Assembly: GCA_035048495.1 (NCBI GenBank)
Contig: CM068551.1
Location: 18,292,248-18,356,247 of the forward strand
From: Euptelea pleiosperma
Lineage: Eukaryota > Streptophyta > Magnoliopsida > Ranunculales > Eupteleaceae
Length of the DNA stretch: 64,000 bases
Reading direction: 5' to 3'
Shown here: piece by piece, positions 1-11,491 of the stretch
How the letters are laid out: every line of letters starts with the position of its first letter
Position numbering within the stretch: the stretch's first letter is position 1
Notes under the pieces: model-generated
What the model was told of the DNA's origin: nothing
Seen by the model: the letters and a program-made list of their open reading frames with translations, nothing else
Databases searched by the model: none
Made by a program: the position numbers and the translations under genes

Positions 1-622
1 AAAGTGATTATTGTCTAAAACAATTGGGTAACAGCAGCAGATATTGATATATACTTGAATAGGATATATGAATCACAGGAACTGAGGAGATCTTGCAAAC
101 ATGCCTTTCCATAGGCCAGCTACAGTTAAAAGGATCATTATGTGTCACAGGCCTAGGGAATCCAACCTGAGAGCTTTACATCCAACTGAATTATTTTCTA
201 CTTGTGCTCAAACAGGTTGACTGTAGGCAAAGAATGTGATCTTCACTTACAACTACTATAGTCGAAGAATATGAACTGATATCTGGAAAGTGTATCGGAA
301 GCATAATAAATCCGGTTCTAACATCTAGGAATACAGACAAATATATTGCAGTATGGTAGATATGGATAATTGATCGATAAATCTTACTATATTTGTTTGT
401 ATATGTATACCATATCATGCATAAGTCTCTCTTTATAAACGCACAGATGTATCTATATCCATCCATCTATATACATGCACAGATAGACACAGACACGCCC
501 ATGCACATGCACGAATCAGGCCTTTTTCCATCAACAGGGCTACAGATTGCAATGACACACGTAATTTTGCAGACTAACCATACTTAAACAGATCAACAGA
601 TATCATGCAACACAAAATGTAC
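1..622 (-). other. Intron of the NDR kinase gene (left-edge part)
   Basis: This follows the GT donor after exon 2. It is AT-rich, with short open frames that match no kinase exon. I see no mobile element with clear ends here. Confidence 0.6.
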
Positions 623-3600
623 CTCCCCAAATGCACCCTTTCCTATCATCGTCAACAACTCAAAATCATCAGCTCCCATTTTATGCCTCTGAAGGCGCAT
701 GTATTCTGTTTCCTTCTTCTCCAAGTATTTTAGTAGGTTGCTTTGCTCCTCCTCAGACACATCAGCATCAGCCAACTTCTTTTCCAATATATTGCGTCTG
801 CTTGAAAACGAAAATAATTAAATAACTTTTCATTTTAAAGTAATACAAGTTCAAAAGAATTCTATGAGCCTCCTGATGATATAAATATCTTTGAGAAATG
901 CTTTTGTTTAAACAAATGACCAATCATATGCAGGACACAATCCAATGTACAATTACTTCATGCTAATACCAAATTGTATGCAAATCAATGTACATTTACA
1001 TAATGGAACCATACAGAACTTACGAAAAGAAAATATTTTTAAGTTACTGTATCATGGACTTCGCCCATGGAAATCTGGACTCCAGAATCACATGAATCCC
1101 TGAATCCAACTCTTAGGACTCCTTGCCACACTGGGTCTGCATGAGAAGCGAATTTACCACTACATCATAGTTCATACATATAAATCACGGTTCAAAGTAT
1201 TGGAATGCCTTGGCCAAGATGTCTCGATCTAGAAGGTGACCGAAACGATACATTAGGGGTTTGGCTCGATATGTCTCATCATTGTCTTGGTTCATCTCGT
1301 ATCCCCTCAGTCAAAACGTCTCGGTTTTTCAAGCGACCAAGACATACCTCGAGACTGAGATGTTAAACCATGCACGTAATACATCTGGTTATAGTGTCAA
1401 TGTTACTTCAGTTTATGTATACTAGCGGAAGGGCACGCGGGAAGCACATGTTGCCTCAGTTTACATCTCGTTTACACTTCAATATTAGTCATTATCATTA
1501 AAAATAAAGTAAGGATGTTACAGGAATCTTAATTTGATAAAAAGATCAATTTATAGTCTTTTTTAATAAGAAAATAGTTGGTAAATGGATATCATTAGAA
1601 AGATCTCGGCAAGAGTTTTCTATTGGTACCATTTTCACTACAAAAACTAGCTCATGGATTAAAAGTTATGAGCTTTTTCAAAGGAAAAAAAGAATTTTCC
1701 TATAAAGGTACCAAGTCAGTTTTGTAAAGAAGAAAAGTTTGGAAGCACTCCACATTTACCTTAGTAGATGAACTTTGGAATCAAAAGACTATTTTAACCT
1801 TTAGATAAGTTCTGTAACTAAGTAAAAATTACATGGTTATGCATGTGTATTCCTAAAAAGGTGGAGGTTATACAACTGTTCTAACTGCGGGGAAGGTCGC
1901 TTCGCATTATATTAGTATAGATAGATTCTTATGAGCAAAACTATTGTACAAATAGTTGTGAACTGTAATATTTTGCTGTTATAAATTTCTTTTATATTTA
2001 ATTTTCTTCTATAAAAAGACACATTTCTTTGACAAATAAAATGACATGGTGGTCTCCATGACCCACATGGAGATGAAATGAGGGCTGATATTTTTTGTGA
2101 GGATGATCTCCTTACCATAACAATTATCCTCACAAAAAAACAGCCCATTTCAACATTTCTAGCCTTAAAATTGGATTACAATTTGAAAATTTTGGACTGT
2201 CCACTTCACCATCAGCCTCATTCAAAACGTTTAGTTTGTTTCAGATAAAATCGAACAAAACCATGTAAAAATCACAAAATGTTATAAAATGCCTTATAAA
2301 TATTCACGGGAAAATAGGAAAAAATAAAATACATATAAATGAATTAAAAAAAAATTTGTTAAAACTTCAGCATGTATTTGATTTACACCCAACAATAGTT
2401 ACTTGCAGTTCCAATGCTATATGAAAATAGAATGTGTAGAGTAAGGACTTGGAATGAAGGTATACAAGACAGTCTCCGGTTCGGCCCAATAGCACTATAA
2501 GTCACTCTTCTAAATTTAATATGTTTTGAAAAAAATATATTTCATTTATATGTTTTTATGTTTTATGCATTTTCTGAGATTTTTTTTGAATTTAATTCAT
2601 TTTCCAGGGTTTCATTCATTTCAAAATGGTTCCACCAAGTGGTTTTGGATAGTTTCGTCCAAAACAAACCAAACGTTTTTGGTTTTCCCAAAATGAAACC
2701 TAATAATTTGAAGTTTGATCAATGATTATTATAGGAAATAATGATGTCAAGCATGCAACATGAATTAAATTTTGTGATTTCCTCGGCAAGATGAAAAAGG
2801 TATATTTGGAAGCTTTGATTGCATTTTCCAAACAAGGTAGTTTGGAAAGGAAACTATAGTGCTCCATGTACCAGAGACAGTCATGTGTGTCAGTGCCCAT
2901 TGCCCAACAGTGATACGGAGTGTGTGACACATTGATCCCCCAAACCCAACACGCCAACACATAGGTAAACTCTTTGTATGTATTGAGGTGTATATTTTTC
3001 TAAACACTTTAATTCAGGTTAAGTATAAAATATTAGTTGGAAACAAAATATTTGAATAAATAAAAAATTTCTGAAAAAAGTGTGTTCGGATGTGTCAACA
3101 CATATGACATGATATCCAACACAGGAAATTCTTAGAAAATGGAATGCCCTAGAACATAGATGATGCCAATGGCTCCCTAAGTTGAGGTCTCATCAATTGA
3201 TATCCTCATCTAAATTTCAGTGACAAAATTATGTACAAATCACTTGTGAGAACACAACAATGCTCACTCACTAATGATCTTGCTTTGGTATTTTAAATAT
3301 ATATAACATAATGTAGCATGTGGAACCCTAAAAAGTAGGCACAAATCTACAGATGTCTGTGCTAATATTGTACATGGAGTAGAGCTATGTAAAATATCAT
3401 GACATGTATAAGCACAGGATTTTGAAACCAGAATATGCTTCCAAGCATCAACAACTCCACTATCCAAAAATAGACTAAGACTGAGGGACATATAACTCAA
3501 TGGCTCATAATACATGTTTCTGTTTTTCATAATGTATTTTTAATTTTTACAAAATTTTTTATTAATAATAAACAACAAGATGTCACAGAATAAGCCAAAT

Positions 3601-3883
3601 TAAATACAAAAAAATTGGAAAAAAAAAAAATGAAGAACTTGGAAGTCAAGAAACCATACCGCTCCTTTCTCTCCTGCAAATTCTTCATCTGCTCCTTGTA
3701 ATGGTTTTCTATGTACTGCTTTGCTGCTGCAACCTTCTGCTTTGTGACATTTGAAGGCGTTTCATCACATGTAGACGGCTTTGACCCTTCTTTTCTATTA
3801 CTTGCCGGCTCCTTCTTCTTATTAGAAGACCTCAATTTATCTCGGGGTTGAAACTTATGGAACCAACTCCTTGCCGAATCCAT
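623..3883 (-). CDS. NDR: NDR-type AGC serine/threonine kinase, N-terminal part (gene continues off the left edge)
   Basis: Two coding exons: 3883-3660 (224 nt) and 797-623 (175 nt), joined in frame through a 2.9 kb GT-AG intron and giving 133 residues. Residues 1-45 are basic and variable. Residues 46-76 (VTKQKVAAAKQYIENHYKEQ onward) match the N-terminal regulatory segment that binds MOB co-activators in NDR/LATS kinases. Residues 80-133 hold the KKLADADVSEEEQ and EKKETEYMRLQRHKMGADDF blocks and the start of the kinase domain, with the glycine loop IGKGAFGE at 126-133. Exon 2 ends in phase 0 before a GT donor at 622. The family is usually about 500-550 residues, so three quarters lies outside the window; I found no further exon in 1-622. 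The start is the ATG at 3883, the first Met that gives the family-like N terminus. Family role: Hippo/MOB-type signalling in growth and polarity. The family call is firm; the subtype is open, NDR5 being suggested only by gene order. Confidence 0.93.
798..3659 (-). other. Intron 1 of the NDR kinase gene, with old TIR-element remnants
   Basis: The borders are a GT donor at 3659 and an AG acceptor at 798. Contents: about 1192-1370 is a segment that begins GGTTCAAAG and ends near TTAAACCATG, like the GGTTCAAAG elements at 23.1 and 44.5 kb. About 2040-2205 is a fragment of the GGTGAGGATGATCTCC element family. About 2220-2700 is a degenerate inverted repeat whose arms read AAACGTTTAGTTTGTTTC and GAAACTA..AAACAAACCAAACG. 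The part at 2700-3530 shows nothing I recognise. Confidence 0.45.
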
Positions 3884-4640
3884 ATCCGCATACAAGATCA
3901 AGTGGTGCCTCAACAATTAAAATCCCGCATTCCCATGAACTGCATTACTTTTCTCTCCAAATCCAAGACGCAAGCAATCGATCACCGACTCAGTCTCAAT
4001 TCCAGAAACCGAAACAAGTAAAAAACCGCTGCCTCCTTAGTCCTTAAGTCCAGAAAAATCCCAATTTCGTTCGTTCTGAATTTATAAGGAACCAAATCAA
4101 GTAAAGAAAAGTAATAATTCAACAGAATCAAAATGTACAGATCATCAACCAATTCCGAACAAAAAAACTCTAATATTGCAAAAACATTAAGAAATGCAAC
4201 ATTATAAACCCTAACTCTTCGGAATTCAATCAAACATACTCGATCAGTCGAAATTCTCGACCACGTCATTCATAATTCGCAGAATTCATGAAGAAATTCA
4301 ACTTAGCAAGCAATAACAACCGATCTACAACCCTAAAAAACCAAATCCGTTAACACTAAAGGCGAGAAAAATATCAAAGATGCCATCACAAACCCTAAAT
4401 AGGAAAATCATCAATCTGGAAAGGTAAAGTTCGTTCGAAAGAAATCCAAAGAGAAGATAAGTCGGCAGAGAAATCGGGTTACCGCGTAAAAACTGTCCGA
4501 GAAGAACTTCGATACTAAACCCCAGCTCAGATGAGATGGAAATCGAACTGCCCGCCATTTTCGTTGCAGCATGAAAAAGAAGCAACACAACTCATATTGA
4601 AATCTCTCTCTCTCACTTTCTGATTTTAAATAGGTTTTCC
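3884..4640 (-). promoter_or_regulatory. 5' leader of the NDR kinase gene with a possible spliced uORF
   Basis: Upstream of the kinase ATG the minus strand has a GA-rich block near 4600-4615, then an ATG at 4558 opening 25 codons (MAGSSISISSELGFSIEVLL...) that run into a GT donor at 4482 (GCG|GTAACC). A matching acceptor (GCAG|TTCATG) lies at 3940/3939. If used, it puts a leader intron of about 540 bp here, and the upstream reading frame stops about 30 nt before the kinase ATG. AAACCCTA-type telo-box motifs occur near 4205, 4328 and 4392. Transcription start, splice and uORF are inferred. No convincing TATA box was found. Confidence 0.4.
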
Positions 4641-4798
4641 TGTTCTGTATTAATCGTATAATTTTTTATTTTTTTTTCCTTTTGGTTCTTTAGCAGTTTC
4701 GCGAGATATCGGTTTCAGACAATTCTCGCGGTATAAAATGAAACCTGCCTTCTAAATCACGCTCTGCGCGTAACGCGCACTCCGTCTTTACCAAAAGG

Positions 4799-5105
4799 CG
4801 TAAAACTTCGGTCACGATGGGTTGTGACACGAGCCACGTGGCACACTATTAGAGGGCGCTGACTGTATGGATGTTTGGCCAGTCCCTCCGTGGACCTGCA
4901 AACCAAAAATCAGCCTGATTAGTGATTTCCAAGCGTTGGATTGAAGTTATTTTCATGGGTTGATTTTAACCGTAGTAATTTGAACATTATCCAAAGGTTG
5001 TAAATCACTAATCAGGCTGATTTTTGGTTTGCAGGTCCATCAAGAGACTGGCCAAACATCCATACGGTCCGTGCCCTTCAATAGTGTGCCACGTGGCTCA
5101 TATTG
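4799..5105. mobile_element. Family A MITE (Mutator-like), upstream of the NDR gene
   Basis: The left end GCGTAAAACTTCGGTCACGA aligns with the confirmed terminus of the copy at 55344. Both arms carry the family A core: GTGGCACAC, then TGTATGGATGTTTGGCC, then CAAACCAAAAATCAGCCTG, repeated in reverse on the right. The right outer terminus is missing, and another family A fragment follows directly. It lies about 160-180 bp upstream of the inferred start of the NDR leader. Confidence 0.7.
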
Positions 5106-5876
5106 CACATGGCACATCTTAGAGATCACTGAACGTATAGATGTTTGGACCAAAATTCATCATAATTAGTAATTTATATCTATCCGATTAGAGTTTTCTT
5201 TATAGTTTGTTCTTAACAGTGGATTTTGAGCATTATCGGGAGGAAGTGGCACACTATTACAGACCACTAATCGTATAGATGTTTGGCCCATCCCTAAGTC
5301 AACCTACATGCAAAAAAAAAATGAGCATGATTGATGATTTTTAAGCATTCAATTGGAGTCGTCTTTCTAGGTTGATATTTAACCTAGTTATTTGAGCATC
5401 TATTTAACACACAACTCAAGGTACCTTTTTTGCCAATGACAAAACAACACTATCATGCACGTTCATGGACCTTGAACCATGTGATCATTACTTTTTTAAT
5501 AATGAGTTAAGTATGAAACTTTTAATTAATTTTTTTTTAAAATATTGAATTTTGACACCACATATTTGGTGCCATGTGGCACTCTTAGAGACCACTGACC
5601 GTAGGGATGTTGGCCGATCCCTAAAACACATACTAAAACACATCTTGATTAGCAATTTCTATTCGTTGGATTAGAGTCTTCTTCTTGATTTATTTTTAAC
5701 CATAGATTTCGAACATTATGATCCAAAGGTTAGAAATCACTGATCAAGCTTTTTTGTGTAAGTCTACCTAAGATGGCCCAAACATCCATACAGTCAATGG
5801 TCTCCAATAGTGTGCCAAGTGGCTCACACTATGATCCATCATCAACATTGACGATGGACATCTATTTTCAAAGGTT
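5106..5876. mobile_element. Cluster of family A MITE fragments plus one near-complete copy
   Basis: Left-arm fragments begin near 5108 (GGCACATCTTAGAGATCACTG) and 5248 (GTGGCACACTATTACAG). A two-armed copy spans about 5570-5876. Its right arm reads AAACATCCATACAGTCAATG, then GTGTGCCAAGTGGCTC, then a GATGATG-type outer arm (GATCCATCATCAACATTGACG). The segment 5400-5560 between copies has no clear identity. Confidence 0.55.
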
Positions 5877-6152
5877 TTTTATTATTTTTTTTTTTGCAGG
5901 AGTATAGCCAGAGGAAAGGTAAAAGTTGTATGATAACCAAAAAAAAAAGTAAAAATAAAAATGATAGAACAAAATAGGGGCATTTTCATAGTATTGAGGT
6001 TTGGGTGCGTAAAGCAAGAAAAGCCTTTGAATGCCAGCTGAGCGCTATTAACCACCATTGGATTCTCGTGATCCACAACTGAGAACAAACGCGAACTTGT
6101 TGGTTCACTTTTGTTGGTCCCCTGATCCCTTCAATCAAATGAGGGGTAACTC

Positions 6153-6518
6153 GAGTAGAACTTCGTAGACCAGTGCCGGCCATCAAAGTTATGGACTGAC
6201 CATAATATAAACCACGTGGAATATTTGTAGAGATTTCTCTTTCAGATGGTATGGATGTTTGGCCCAACCCTCCCGATCTGTGATTTGTAACTGTTGGATT
6301 GTAGTTGTTTTCAAGGTTTGATATTTAACCTTGAAATTTGAACATTATTGACCATTATTTGGGGTACAAAGATCCAAAAGTTTGAAATCACTAATCTGGC
6401 TGATTTTTGGTTTGTAGGTCCACTAAAGGATTGGCCAAACATCCATACAGTCGGCATCCTCTGAAGTGTGCCACATGGCTCATATTATGGCTGGACAATG
6501 GTCAGCAAAGCTCTACTC
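6153..6518. mobile_element. Family A MITE with perfect 9-bp target duplication
   Basis: The ends are GAGTAGAACTTCGTAG and GCAAAGCTCTACTC. The flanks are GGGTAACTC at 6144-6152 and again at 6519-6527, a perfect 9-bp duplication typical of Mutator-like insertion. The interior has the core arms TATGGATGTTTGGCC and GGCCAAACATCCATA. It is 366 bp with no coding capacity. Immediately left, at 5990-6105, is a fragment of the CTCAGGAG palindrome family also seen at 17.4 and 37.1 kb. Confidence 0.85.
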
Positions 6519-6539
6519 GGGTAACTCGTGCGAGGAACT

Positions 6540-7240
6540 ATATTATAAGCCATGTGGCACACTCTTAGAGAGAGCTGACAGTATGAATTTTGCCCAAACC
6601 CTAGGTAGACCAACAAACCAAAAATTAGCCTGGTAAGTGATTTCCAAGCGATGGATTGTAGCTGTTTGCATGGGTTGATTTTTAACCATGGAATTCGAGC
6701 ATTATTTGGGGTACAAAGATCTAAAGGATTGAAATCAGTTATCATGCTAATTTTTGGTTTGTAGGTCTACTTAGGGATGGCCAACCATGGATACGATCAG
6801 CGGTCTCTAAAAAGTCTGCCACGTGGCTCATACTGTGGTCCATCGTTAACATTGTTAAGCTGATAAAGTTTGTGAGCCTTGATGCCACTAGGTTCGAAAC
6901 GTCATGCATTCTACCTTTAATGGGCAAGGGACTATTGAGCAATACACTTGTAGTTCGACAATTGTTGACCTCCCACAATATGAGCCATGTGCCATACTCT
7001 TAGAGGACGCTGATTAGTGATTTCAAACATCCGGATCTTTGTACCCCAAATAATGGTCAATAATGCTCAAATTCCAGGGTCTAAAACCAACCCATGAAAA
7101 TGACTCCAATCCAATGCTAAGAAAAACTACTCAGGCTAATTTTTTGGTCTGTATGTCGATCTAGGGTTGGGCTAAACATCCATATGGTTAAAAATCTCTA
7201 AAAATATGCCATGGGTGGTGGTCAGCAAAGTTCTACTCCC
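6540..7240. mobile_element. Two further degraded family A MITE copies
   Basis: The first copy spans about 6552-6840 (AGCCATGTGGCACACTCTTA ... GTCTGCCACGTGGCTCATAC). The second spans about 6978-7239 and has lost most of its left arm; its right end reads GCAAAGTTCTACTC, the family terminus. The stretch between them at 6840-6975 is unassigned. Confidence 0.6.
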
Positions 7241-7796
7241 CTAAGTGGTTTAATGAATTTTAAACTTAACCCGGGTTACTTTTTAAAAATGAGTTAGGAG
7301 GTTTGTTATTTGGTACCGGAGGCTAGAAAATTTTGAAAAGGTGAGAAGTGGGTAGATTCTGGTCGACTAAACACTTTGGCACTAAAGTCCAGCCCTCTAC
7401 CCGATGTGTACTTCCTACAACCTTGCTTTTGCTTTTGAAAGAATTTTCAACAAGAACTTGAAACAAATTCACTTCTTCTTGGTCCAAGTAGGGCTGCTAA
7501 TGACCAGGTCGACCCATTTACTCGGTCCAATCCGATAACATTAGGACTGGACTTCAGAATCATGATCCAGTCCGATCAGATAGACTGTCTTTATTTTTGC
7601 TTCTTTTATTTTTTCATTTTATATATTTGACAAGGGTATTTTTGGTGCCAAAGAACACGTCAACCTGCCAGCACAAGTCACCCTACAGCTCATTCAATGT
7701 TATAAAAGTAAAATAAATTTGTATTCCTAATATGCTTTCCCGTTCTTTTATTTTGACAAAAATTATCTATTCCGATTTTTTTTGAAATATTTTTAA
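7241..7796. other. Intergenic stretch without a recognised feature
   Basis: It is AT-rich. At 7489 the string AGGGCTGCTAATGACC, followed by GTCGACCC and GGTCCAATCCG, resembles one end of a hAT-type element like that at 50062, but no partner end was found. Confidence 0.3.
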
Positions 7797-8040
7797 GGGC
7801 TTTTTTGCTTTACCCCTTACTTTATTGATGCAATTTGCATCTCACCCAATGTTTTCAAAATATTTGCGTCTCACCCTTTGACCATGGTCAACGTCCTTAA
7901 CCATAGACGATCTTCGGATGGACATCCCAATATTTTTTAAATGACTATAATGACCTTGGGTGAGACACAAATATTTTAAAAATATTGGGTGCGATGCAAA
8001 TTACATCAATAAAGTAAGGGGGACAAGCAAAAGATCCTTA
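7797..8040. mobile_element. Small TIR element (TTGATGCAATTTGCAT family), copy 1
   Basis: Inverted arms: TTTACCCCTTACTTTATTGA with GCAATTTGCATCTCACCCAA on the left, and TTGGGTGCGATGCAAATTAC with TCAATAAAGTAAGGGG on the right. The interior holds GACCATGGTCAACGTC. A second copy in the opposite orientation lies at 8866-9112. There is no coding capacity. Confidence 0.75.
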
Positions 8041-8070
8041 TTTTTTTTTTGAGGATTGTGACCTCAAAAC

Positions 8071-8496
8071 CATGGTTTTAAAAACGGCCGTTTAAATGGT
8101 TTTAACGGCTGTTTAAAAGGTAACGCCCCAAGCCTGTTTCCGTTAAAACCGTTTAAACATGTTTTATCAGTTTTGAAAAAAACGACCATTTTTTTGTTTA
8201 AACGGCCGTTAAAATCGTTTAAACAGCCATTTAATTCTGAAAATTTTGTGAAAAAAATAGCCGTTAAATCTGTTTAATTTCCGTTAAAATCCGTTAAATT
8301 CTATTTTTTTTTTTTCAAATTTCAAAATTTGAATTTCAGGGCCATTTTTTCCATTTTTTTCCCTTTAAAATCGTTAAAACCCGTTTAATTCCATTAAATT
8401 CTATTTTTTTTCATTTTTGCCCCTGGCCGTTTCGATCCGTCTAAACGGTAACGCCCCCAGTCCGTTTAACCGTTAAAACGACCTCCTTTAAACCTT
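8071..8496. mobile_element. Mutator-like TIR element of the GGTTTAAAAACGG family
   Basis: It starts CATGGTTTTAAAAACGGCCG and ends GACCTCCTTTAAACCTT. The flanks CCTCAAAAC (8062-8070) and GCTCAAAAC (8497-8505) agree at 8 of 9 bases, as expected for a Mutator-like target duplication. The interior is rich in GTTTAAACGG-type palindromes. It is related to the TTATAACG elements at 15882, 17943, 19408 and 35287. Confidence 0.75.
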
Positions 8497-8514
8497 GCTC
8501 AAAACCTTCCTTCT

Positions 8515-8780
8515 TTTAGTTTTGGCCCAACCGTAAGCGGACCTACAAATCAAAAATTAATCTGATTGTTACTTTTTAAGCATTGGATTAGAGTCATTTT
8601 CTTGGGTTGATTTTATCCATAGAATTTGAACATTATTTGGGGTACAAAGATCCAATGGTTTAAATTAAATCACTAATCATGCTGATATTTGGTATGTAGC
8701 TCCACCTAGCGATGGGCCCAACATCCGTACGGTTAGTGACCTCTAAGGGTGTGCCACGTTGCTCATATTGTAGTCCCTCG
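8515..8780. mobile_element. Family A MITE, left arm trimmed
   Basis: The left side begins inside the arm (GGCCCAACCGTAAGCGGACC). The right side is fuller: GGGCCCAACATCCGTACGG, then GGGTGTGCCACGTTGCTCAT. The interior keeps the usual TTGGGGTACAAAGATCCAA spacer. Confidence 0.6.
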
Positions 8781-8865
8781 TCATCATTGTGAGGGACATT
8801 CCTTTTATAGTTCACAATCCTCAAAAAAAGGTTGAGCACACAATCCTCCAAAAAAAAAAACCTGA

Positions 8866-9112
8866 AATTTTTATTTTGCTTGTCCCCTTTACTTTACCGA
8901 TGCAATTTGCATTGCACCCAATGTTTTTAAAATATTTGTGTCTCACCCAAGGTCATTATTGTCATTTAAAAAATATTGGGATGTCCATCCGAAAACTGTC
9001 TATGGTCAATGACGTTGACCATGGTCAAAGGGTGAGATGCAAATATTTTAAAAACATTGGGTGAGATGCAAATTGCATCAATAAAGTAAGGGGATAAAGC
9101 AAAAAAATCCTA
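8866..9112. mobile_element. Small TIR element (TTGATGCAATTTGCAT family), copy 2, inverted
   Basis: It has the same arms as the 7797 copy: CTTGTCCCCTTTACTTTACC with GATGCAATTTGCATTGCACC, and GAGATGCAAATTGCATCAAT with AAAGTAAGGGGATAAAGC. The interior GACCATGGTCAAAGGG lies at the opposite end, so the two copies are inverted relative to each other and flank the elements at 8071-8780. Confidence 0.75.
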
Positions 9113-9204
9113 TTTTTAATTTACAAAGATGTTTTGGTTATTTAATACTTCCACATTTCAACTCAACTGTACAAATAATCATTATATCCCGTTGTATTTA
9201 AATA

Positions 9205-9510
9205 TATACTAATGGAAGTGGGGCCCACATGCGGATGAGTTAAGGGATGATTTTTGGTGATAATATTCTTCTCAATGTGGCTATCAACCACACAAAAAAT
9301 CAGCCCATTCCAACATTTGTAGCCTTGTGAAAAGTAGATTGCAAATTGAAAAATTTTGGACCATCAATGAGATAACAATTTTGGTAGGGTTAGTAGTTTT
9401 AAAAATTACTGATTTTTGGTGAGGGTGATCTCCATGATGAGGAGATCACCCTCACCAAAAATCATCCCTTAACTCATCCGCATGTGGGCCCCACATCCAT
9501 TAGTAAGAAT
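9205..9510. mobile_element. TIR element, GGTGAGGATGATCTCC (family B) type
   Basis: Long near-perfect inverted ends: ACTAATGGAAGTGGGGCCCA with CATGCGGATGAGTTAAGG, and CTTAACTCATCCGCATG with TGGGCCCCACATCCATTAGT. The middle carries the family B arms (GATTTTTGGTGA, GAGGAGATCACCCTCACC). No clear target duplication was found. It is followed by a (TA)n-(GA)n microsatellite at 9537-9576. Confidence 0.75.
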
Positions 9511-9535
9511 TCCATCAGTCATTCTATCCCAGCCC

Positions 9536-9561
<26 letters not shown>

Positions 9562-9576
<15 letters not shown>

Positions 9577-9955
9577 CAACAATTTTGGCAACATTTTTTA
9601 CAACAAAAAATTGGGGCGGGCCAATATATAAATTATAAGTTTTAGAATTGGATATTTTTTGCGAGGATGGTCTCTATGGCAAGGAGATTATCCTCACAAA
9701 ATTCAAATCATTCTACATGTGTAGAGTGGTTTAGAAGTTGAAGAATTATGGACCGTCTATGTTTACTGTTGACTTGAAGACCACACTTGATGGGGATAGA
9801 AATTTCAAAATGGACTGATTTTTTGTAGGGGTGATCTATATGGTGAGGAGATCATCCTCACCAAAAATTACCAATTGATTCACCTTCCATTTGGAGACGC
9901 CAAAATTGTTGTAAAAAATTTTGTCCCTTGATTCCAACCCATATATATATGATTG
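9562..9955. mobile_element. Family B TIR element
   Basis: Ends read GACAACAATTTTGGC and GCCAAAATTGTTGTAA. Inner arms are GCGAGGATGGTCTCTATGGC and GTGAGGAGATCATCCTCACC. The same family recurs at 10346, 36262 and 47957. Confidence 0.7.
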
Positions 9956-9971
9956 TGGACAACAAATTTTT

Positions 9972-10345
9972 TTTTTTTTTTTTTGATAGGTAAATTGAAA
10001 TTTATTAAAAAAGAATGCTAGGAGGATGAGATAGCCACCTTAGCAACCAAGAGAACAACAACAAAACAAGACCAAAGCAACTCCACCCCCTCCTTACCCT
10101 ACCCAACAACAAACACACACCCCTTACTCACGATAGATTAACGAGTCTCACTTGAACACGACATCCTCAAAGAAAAAACTTCTTCCCTCCCTATACAATT
10201 TGACCCAAAGAAAAATGAGCCCTTAGATCTCTAAGACTAAGGCTTCCATAGACAAACTTCTCCCCTCAAACACCTTGTTGTTATGCTCTCTCCATATGCT
10301 CCAAATCACTGCAAGCTGAGTTAAAGCCCAAAGCCTTTGCATTCC
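9972..10345 (-). mobile_element. L1-type LINE, 3' end relic
   Basis: The minus-strand translation gives AVIWSIWREHNNKVFEGRSL, the C-terminal tail common to plant L1 ORF2 proteins after the zinc-binding reverse-transcriptase region. It is broken by stops. The plus strand begins with the T-rich tail complement at 9965-9984. It is heavily 5'-truncated. Confidence 0.7.
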
Positions 10346-10595
10346 CACGTGGACTATGAATCAATGGTTGATTTTTTGTGAAGATGATCTCCTCACCATA
10401 TAGATCACCCCTACAAAAAATCAGCCTATTCTGAAATTTCTAACCCAATGAGATGATTTTTGGCAAGGACGGTCTCTATGGTGAGGAGATCATCCTCACA
10501 AAAATTCAAATCATTATAATATTCGTAGCTGGAGGAGATCATCCTCACCAAATATCAACCATTGATTCATCTTCTAAGCCGTGAGCCAATCCCGT
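10346..10595. mobile_element. Family B TIR element, joined to the LINE tail
   Basis: Arms read AATCAATGGTTGATTTTTTG and AAATATCAACCATTGATTC. The middle has TGAAGATGATCTCCTCACC and GTGAGGAGATCATCCTCAC. Confidence 0.65.
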
Positions 10596-10774
10596 GAAGA
10601 GTTAATCACCATTTTGCCACTTTTTTATTAACGCAACCCTGCAATATCTAATCTAAGTTCAGTATTAACAAGGGTATTTTAATAAATTTATTTTGTTATT
10701 TATGCAATACATGTATCATTAGATGCCTCTCCAATAGTTATTAATGAAATATATTATATCAATTATTGTATGTT

Positions 10775-11273
10775 GATAAAATCTTCGAAAATTTTTATAA
10801 ATGAAAATAAATTTAAATGAATTTGCAAAAACAAAAACAACTTTCTGACATTTACAAAAAAAAGTAACTAAATCTGTCTGACAAAAAATTAAAGCTGAAA
10901 AAGCCGACATATGCCCTTTAAAAGCGTTTGCCCATAGAGGCATAAAACTTCTGTCACAATACGAGCCACGTGTCACTCTTAGTGGACGCTGACTGTATGG
11001 ATGTTGGGTCAGTCCCTAGGTGGACCTACAAACCAAAAATCAGCTTGATTAGTAATTAACAACCTTTGGATCTTTCCACTCAAATAATGCTCAAATTCCT
11101 ACGGTTAAAATCAACCCATGAAAATAACTTCAATCCAACGCTTATAAACCACTGATGATGTTTATTTTTGGTGTGTAGAAAGGGAGTTTCATTACTTTTT
11201 TTGTAAATGTCAGAAAGTTATTTTTGTAAATACATTTAAATTTATGTTCGTTTATGAAATTTTCCGTAAAATC
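10775..11273. mobile_element. Family A core inside a larger AT-rich inverted repeat
   Basis: Outer arms are CGAAAATTTTTATAAATG with AAATAAATTTAAATGAATTT, and ACATTTAAATTTATGTTCG with TTTATGAAATTTTCCG. Then come ACAACTTTCTGACATTTAC and GTAAATGTCAGAAAGTT. Inside is the family A terminus (GGCATAAAACTTCTGTCACA) and left core (TGTATGGATGTTGGGTC). The right part of the core is deleted. It has the same architecture as 56968-57755. Confidence 0.65.
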
Positions 11274-11290
11274 TTTTACCATTTGTTATT

Positions 11291-11491
11291 GAGTAAAATG
11301 TTGATGACATCGTGCTCTCATTGAAGCCCGTGACAGTCAATGAGTTATCAGCACATACCCTGAGTGATTTTTCCGCGTACCCATGTGAGTGTTTTTTAAT
11401 TTTCACTTGGGTACGTGGCAAAAAGCACTCAAGGTATGTGCCAAGAACTCATTGGCTGCCACTGGCTTCGATTGTCATCAAAGATTTACTC
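11291..11491. mobile_element. Mutator-like MITE with GAGTAAA ends and a different interior
   Basis: Ends are GAGTAAAATGTTGATGACA and TGTCATCAAAGATTTACTC. The flanks TTTGTTATT (11282-11290) and TTAGTTATT (11492-11500) agree at 8 of 9. The interior arms (GTCAATGAGTTATCAGCACA ... GCCAAGAACTCATTGGC) differ from family A. The element at 56347 is related. Confidence 0.8.
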
